A stretch of 64,000 nucleotides of DNA from Epithemia pelagica (lineage: Eukaryota; Bacillariophyta; Bacillariophyceae; Surirellales; Surirellaceae): positions 1,798,001 to 1,862,000 of the forward strand of contig OX337237.1 in assembly GCA_946965045.2 (NCBI GenBank), in the 5' to 3' direction. Under the pieces are notes generated by a model. The model had not been told where the DNA came from. It ran no database searches and saw only the letters and a list, made by a program, of their open reading frames with translations. Below, piece after piece: positions 59,259-64,000 of the stretch. Numbering within the stretch: position 1 is the first letter of the stretch; each line of letters begins with the position of its first letter. The position numbers and the translations under genes are program-made.

Positions 59259-59925
59259 CTAATGGTCAGTAGGAGCAGGAATGAAACCAGTATAAGGGTC
59301 GTCTGTGTTTTCGTTAGGGAAATTTTCACGGACAAAGTCCACTAGGCAAGGAGGCAGTTCACCACGGTTGCCCTCCCCCAGTGTGCCATGGAGCTTGTTG
59401 GAAAGGCGGCGGTACAAATGGTAGCATATGGAACGGTTAGGCTTACCAAGCCCCTTGAGGTGCGTCGCAATATCGTGCATGTAAGGGAGGTGCTCAACAA
59501 CTTGGCACGGGTTGAGTTTGCAAACGGGGCAAACATTCTCCCAAAACATGTATCCATGTTTATTGCTAGAAGACTGTTGAGTATTGTTCAATTCATGAAG
59601 GATGCGGTCAATGCTTTCCATCGTCGCGTATTCTTCAGGAATAAAGCGGGTTTCAGTACGTTCTTCGGCTTGGTGAACTACGTTGCCGTCCTGATTTGTT
59701 GTCATGACAAGATACTTCTGCAGGGTAAAGGGCACAAACACTCCCCTTGATGAACAGTTGTTGTCGGGGAGGTGGGCTTCTGCAATGTCGACAGATTCAC
59801 TGAACGCTAAAAGACAAAACAAAAATGAGGTGAGGAGCATTTGCGCATCGAGAATGGGTTCGATAACAACTTTTGGTAGAATCGTTCCGTACAAACTCAC
59901 CTTCCATCATACCCGGGTCATCCAT
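59259..59925 (-). CDS. piggyBac accessory protein, copy 2
   Basis: Gene model as in copy 1: exon 1 59925-59901, intron 59900-59807 (GTGAGT...TTTTAG), exon 2 59806-59259, 190 residues. One residue differs (NNCSSR for NNCSSS). The Cys/His cluster VCPVCKLNPCQVVEH is kept. Both copies are intact, whereas the adjacent transposase is broken in both. Confidence 0.65.
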
Positions 59926-60392
59926 GTTTGCGTTGTGGTTTGGTTCGACAATTCAATGATCCCAATGACAAAGTGCAATGAGATCAGTCAATGCATTGGA
60001 TACCACAGCGCGATGAAAGCAACAAAAATGATGCTGGCGGAGAGTTAAAACGATCTGTTTTCAAACACGGTTAAGGCGCGAGCAGTATAAGCGAGCATAA
60101 CCACTAATCCCATAAATTTTATGCGAGTAGTAGATTAGTTGCTCGCTAGTGCTTAAGACGCGTTCCTTACGAATGGCGTTAAAAAATGTCTTACCTCGGT
60201 TTAAAACCAATGCCTCGAAGGCACCGAATCACGGATTGGCAGCAAGACAAAAGCCAAAAAAACCTCCAAGTTGGATTCCATCAGCCGATCGAGGTGGTCG
60301 CTCGCGCCGTTGTCGACAAAACACAAGACAACAACAAGACATTGACCACTTTCTGGCCATCTCAGACCTGTAGACAACGTAATTAAATAAAG

Positions 60393-63064
60393 ATGGTTAG
60401 TAGGTCATCCTCTGGTGCTGTGCAATCGTTTGCAGCAGCACAAAGTGCTGCAAGAGCAGCAATGGGCCCTCAGTCGCAACGACTGGGCAACTTGTACAGT
60501 CGACTCCCCGTTCGACGCGGACAACGACGCTCTGGTTACCAAACACTTACCAGGGTTGTGGAGTTTCAACAAGAGATTGATTGTTGTGTGTGTTGAGCCA
60601 AACACAACAACCTCCCCATACCACACAGAGCCCACCACATGCTCTGCCCACTCAACAAGAAAACAAAAGGAAAGCCACACAAGACAAACAAACTGGGAGA
60701 GATCAAGAGACTGGTGGACAAAGCAGCCAAGGAGAGGGAAAGAAACAACAAACAACCATTGTCTGAAGCTAAAAAGCACAGACCAGGAATCACCATGGAG
60801 GACTGGGAGGACTTCATGAAGCCGCGTCCGAATACAGCCAAAAAGTATTGAACCCAGTAAAGTCGTTGACAGGTGAGGAGTTGGCAGAAGAGAGAATGGG
60901 CGAAATCACCAACGGTCATAGTGTGACAGAGACGAGGATGTCGGCCGAACATTTCAAAAATGAAATATTACATAGGGTTTCACACGGTACATTCAACGGT
61001 ATCACGTGTCCCAAGACGATGCATGCGCTTGCTGCATTTATACAAGACACGTGCCTCGGGGCCAAGCGTGATACGGGTATCTTATCGAATTTTTTCGATG
61101 GTATGGAATTTTGTGTACCGACATGCGCGAACAACACTTGTGCCTTGTACGACTCGTTTTCTCGGCAGAAACTCTTGGTTGTGGATTGGGAACTCTTCTT
61201 TCCTGGAGAAGAACTCTCTTGTCCTAGTTGTAACGGCAAACTTCAGCGTACATGGACAAACTTTTCTGAAAAAAAGTGTGTTTTCCCCCTTTTCGGAATA
61301 AATGGTCCCCCACGCTATGCCATTGTCATGCACCACCGATGCTCGGCATGCAAAACATGCTTCCAAGGGAATGAGGGGCGAATTGGCAAAACTTCCACCC
61401 TGGATCGCCATGGCGTACCCTGTCGAGCCCAAATATGCAAAGGGAATGGCACACGTGATAAAAGAAGCAACACATCTATTTGATGAGCTAATGGTTACCC
61501 ATGGCAATGGCGATCTGTGCTCAAAGCAAATATACAGTGGTATAAACAAAGATTACGAGGACAGACAAATGAGGTACTATTCCTTTTGCGTCTCAACTGG
61601 GCAAAAAAGTGAGGACTATCCTAAAAAGGATGGTGAATGGCTGGTCACCTTTCCTCCACAAGGTGACACCATCCGACAACTCTATGATGCTGCTTGCAAC
61701 TGTGACTGGAACTGGTGGGGTTTGTCAGACCACGACAGACAAACAAGGGAAATACAAATGGTAAAGTGTGAGGGTACCTTTGCATACGACCATACTTTCC
61801 AGGCGGTCAGGAACTACCCCTCAGCCTGCAAGGCCAAGGCAGTCTGGGATATTACCACAGAGAAAGGACAGATTGCATGTGCCATCCTTGTCAAAACAAC
61901 AAGAATCAAGGAGGCTAGCCATGCAGCTGAACAGCTAGCACGTCGCGAATCCTTCAAGCCCAAGGCCCTCTACTCCGACACATGGCCATGCTTGGAAGGA
62001 TACTGGGCATTGATACTTGGGGAAGAAACTGCAAGTAAAGGTCGGCTTGGTCTATTCCACTTTATGCAACGAATCACCAAGACCATGCGACCACGACACA
62101 TCGACTTTCCGAGGGCCCTGCGTGAATTGAAAATGAAATTATATGAGTACAATGATGAAGACATGAACAATGTCATTGAGGCATTGAAGGCGGGGACATT
62201 GTCCAACAGCAAAAAGCAATACACAGAGAGTGAGATTAGTGACTTGCTCAATTCACCAGAGTTTGGACGGGATACGAAAAATACGTACGGAAAACAATTC
62301 GGTCAAAGGGATGCATCATTGTCAAACTTGAAGAATTCAAGATAAACTTCAAGGTGACAGCGTCCCCTGACAAACCGGCCGCAAGAGGAAGACGCGACCC
62401 ACGGACAAACCAGCCTCTCTTTACAAAGGACACTCATCAGGCTATAGGAAATTGCAAGGACAAAGCGCAGTATTTGTCAGATCCATTTCCTGTAGAAGAA
62501 ATGTACGTGACAATCCCACCGAACAAATATGCAAGACATGGCTTACCTGAGTACTTGGGAGTGCGAGGCGAGTCAAAGCTAGAAAGTTTTCATGACAATC
62601 TGGCGCATTTTGGAAATTGTGGGATGCGTGAGAGTTTGGCCGACAACCTGAATCTTTGCGGTACCACACGTTACAATCTTACCATTCGTTACAAGTTTCA
62701 TTTACTCGGAATGAGCGCTGATGAGCGTACAGCCATGCCATCTGGATGGGAAGCTGTGGTTCCAGTGTGGAACCACACTAAACTGAAGTTCATCAACACG
62801 ATGGCTTTTAGGTCTGGGTCAAAAGAACAGTTCGAATGGGTGGATGACTTACCAGAAGATAACGGTGAGCGCTTCTTCTCTGAATACTTGGTGCAACAAG
62901 AGAAGCGTGAGAAAGAAATACCAGAGGACAAGCCAGAGGACAAAGTGCTGCGAAGTTCCAAAGTCGTGAAGGAGGACTCAGAAATAGCTCCTGGGGAGGT
63001 AGCGCCATGGTGGATGTGCCGGGCCGTTGGGAAGTCTCAGCGGCCGGAGCGGTCGTGGTGGTAG
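60393..63064 (+). pseudogene. DDE transposase-like gene, copy 2
   Basis: All breaks of copy 1 recur (stop near 60594, frame changes near 60817, 61377 and 62267). A few residues differ (for example KYARHG for KNARHD). The last frame reads three residues further because one base differs (TCGTGG for TAGTGG near 63052). Confidence 0.5.
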
Positions 63065-63201
63065 CCGCTGGGGAAGCGTCCGACGGCCTCGAAAGATTAC
63101 GTTACAAGGTGTGGGAGGCTCCAGGGTCGGTAGTAGCCGTCGCAGGCTGGAAAAACTGGATTGCAATGAAGCAGCACCAGCAGGAGGGTCCAAATGACTG
63201 G

Positions 63202-63403
63202 GGTGGAGGCAGTAACAGTGCGGGAGGAGCAACGATTGGCCACGGTGAAGGTAGCCGCAGAAGGTAGGGGGGTGGAGGCAGTAGCAGTGTGGGAGGAGCG
63301 AAGATTGGCCACGGTGAAGGTAGCCGCAGAAGGTAGGGGGTGGAGGCAGTAGCAGTGCGGGAGGAGCGACGATTGGCCACGGTGAAGGTAGCCGCAGAAG
63401 GTA
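63202..63403. repeat. 68-bp tandem repeat, copy 2
   Basis: Three units starting at 63202, 63271 and 63339; one carries an extra G relative to copy 1. Confidence 0.9.
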
Positions 63404-63551
63404 CATAGAAAAAGGTACTAAAGGACTATAGAGCTATAGAGTAGGCTGCAAAGATGCGCAGTCGTTGAGAAGCCCGATCACATGATCAACACCGCAATAA
63501 AATAAACGCTCACTCCGTGACTTTTTGCAAATTGTTACACTCGAAAGCTGA

Positions 63552-64000
63552 TCACTGGAAAGGCCTCACAAAGAACTCTTGCGACCCGAGTCCACAAGCT
63601 CCCGTTTCAATGTATTTCTTCTTCTTGACATGCTTCAAATTCTTGCGGATGAACTGCGAAATGTCTAGCATCTGGTGATTAGTTGTTTGTTGATTGCCAT
63701 TGCGAAGGTATTGCAGATAGTGCTGTAGTATATCTACATCCGCTCCGCGGAGTGGGGAGGCACGAGAAGGGGCTATTGACTCCGAGAAGGGCAATAGCTC
63801 CGAGAAGTGGACCGCCTTCTAAATCCGCGTCAGCGGATTTGGCGGTCCACGACGAGGAGCTATTGCCCGCCGAGGAGTCAAAAGCCCCGACAAGTGCCCC
63901 CACGACCAGGAGGGGATGTCGCTTGCTTCTATAACCTCCGAGTCCCCCCCCCCCCCCAATTAACTGTCACACTTTTTTCCCAGGACTGTTTTTTTTGCTC
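63552..64000 (-). pseudogene. SGICxLHA gene 3' part and foldback insertion, copy 2
   Basis: The 3' coding part lies at 63552-63725 (QHYLQYLRNGNQQ to the stop). The TAGTA duplication is at 63726-63730. The foldback element follows from 63731 and runs off the window. Confidence 0.5.
63731..64000. mobile_element. foldback insertion, copy 2 (partial)
   Basis: Same hairpin as 22803-22986. The C run after it is 14 here against 7 in copy 1. The right end lies outside the window. Confidence 0.6.

Larger units (their letters stand above)
58369..60182. mobile_element. PB-2: 5'-truncated copy of the piggyBac-like element
   Basis: Only the right part of PB-1 is present, ending with the same terminal repeat TTACGAATGGCG (60167-60178) and TTAA (60179-60182). 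The left end is absent, so it cannot move by itself. Confidence 0.85.
58368..64000. repeat. long duplication, copy 2 (to window end)
   Basis: Same orientation as 17434-23060, offset about 40,932-40,940. It begins 20 bp after the hairpin and is truncated by the window. Confidence 0.95.

Noticed and set aside
1-64000. tRNA, rRNA or self-splicing intron genes
   Set aside because: No cloverleaf, rRNA core or intron-core motif was recognised by eye on either strand; a covariance search would be needed to exclude them.

Overview
The window looks like transposon-dominated nuclear DNA of a eukaryotic alga, most likely a diatom. This is inferred from three Ty1/copia elements with diatom-style Gag, protease and RT features, a piggyBac-like element with a Cys-rich transposase tail, one gene with a GT-AG intron, and several decayed gene families whose wording I associate with diatoms. 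No search was possible, so the taxon is an inference. No rRNA, tRNA, CRISPR array or bacterial-style operon was seen, and I could not place any promoter.

Layout. 0-1.2 kb: decayed cytochrome P450 (+). 1.3-4.2 kb: 860-aa hAT-like transposase ORF (-) with frameshifted C-terminal remnants. 4.4-4.75 kb: copia pol scrap. 4.85-6.2 kb and 14.15-14.9 kb: two halves of one decayed gene (-), split by Copia-A (6202-14146, - strand, 5-bp target duplication, three ORFs, nearly intact). 15.0-19.25 kb: piggyBac-like element PB-1 with TTAA ends, 12-bp terminal inverted repeats, a broken transposase (+) and an intact intron-containing accessory gene (-). 19.5-22.1 kb: frameshifted DDE-transposase-like pseudogene. 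22.6-23.7 kb: a small gene (-) interrupted by a 369-bp foldback element. 23.8-24.8 kb: copia pol scrap. 25.7-28.4 kb: hypothetical ORFs, two inverted endonuclease III-like remnants and an RT-like scrap. 28.6-38.3 kb: Copia-B (+), LTRs identical apart from one 12-bp indel, frames broken. 38.3-45.2 kb: minisatellites, diverged repeats, a SET-like ORF and other weak ORFs. 45.2-55.35 kb: Copia-C (-), a relative of Copia-B. 55.35-58.37 kb: copia RT and piggyBac scraps, an acidic ORF and a hairpin. 58.37-64.0 kb: second copy of 17.43-23.06 kb, nearly identical and running off the window.

Three things stand out. (1) Two long foldback hairpins (about 22803-22986 and 58171-58348) share an unusual architecture: perfect stems of about 10-15 bp separated by 5x5-nt internal loops whose pentamers nearly all read G-N-N-N-A, with middle base G on one arm and C on the other. 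One hairpin lies in an insertion whose removal restores a reading frame; the other lies at the breakpoint of the duplication. (2) Copia-B and Copia-C both carry a conserved domain followed by predicted membrane-spanning segments between Gag and protease, a place where copia elements normally have nothing of the kind. (3) PB-1 and its duplicate keep an intact spliced accessory gene beside a dead transposase.

The reading frames of most elements are broken. Copia-A is the least damaged: only its Gag-Pro/Pol frame change separates it from a full coding set.
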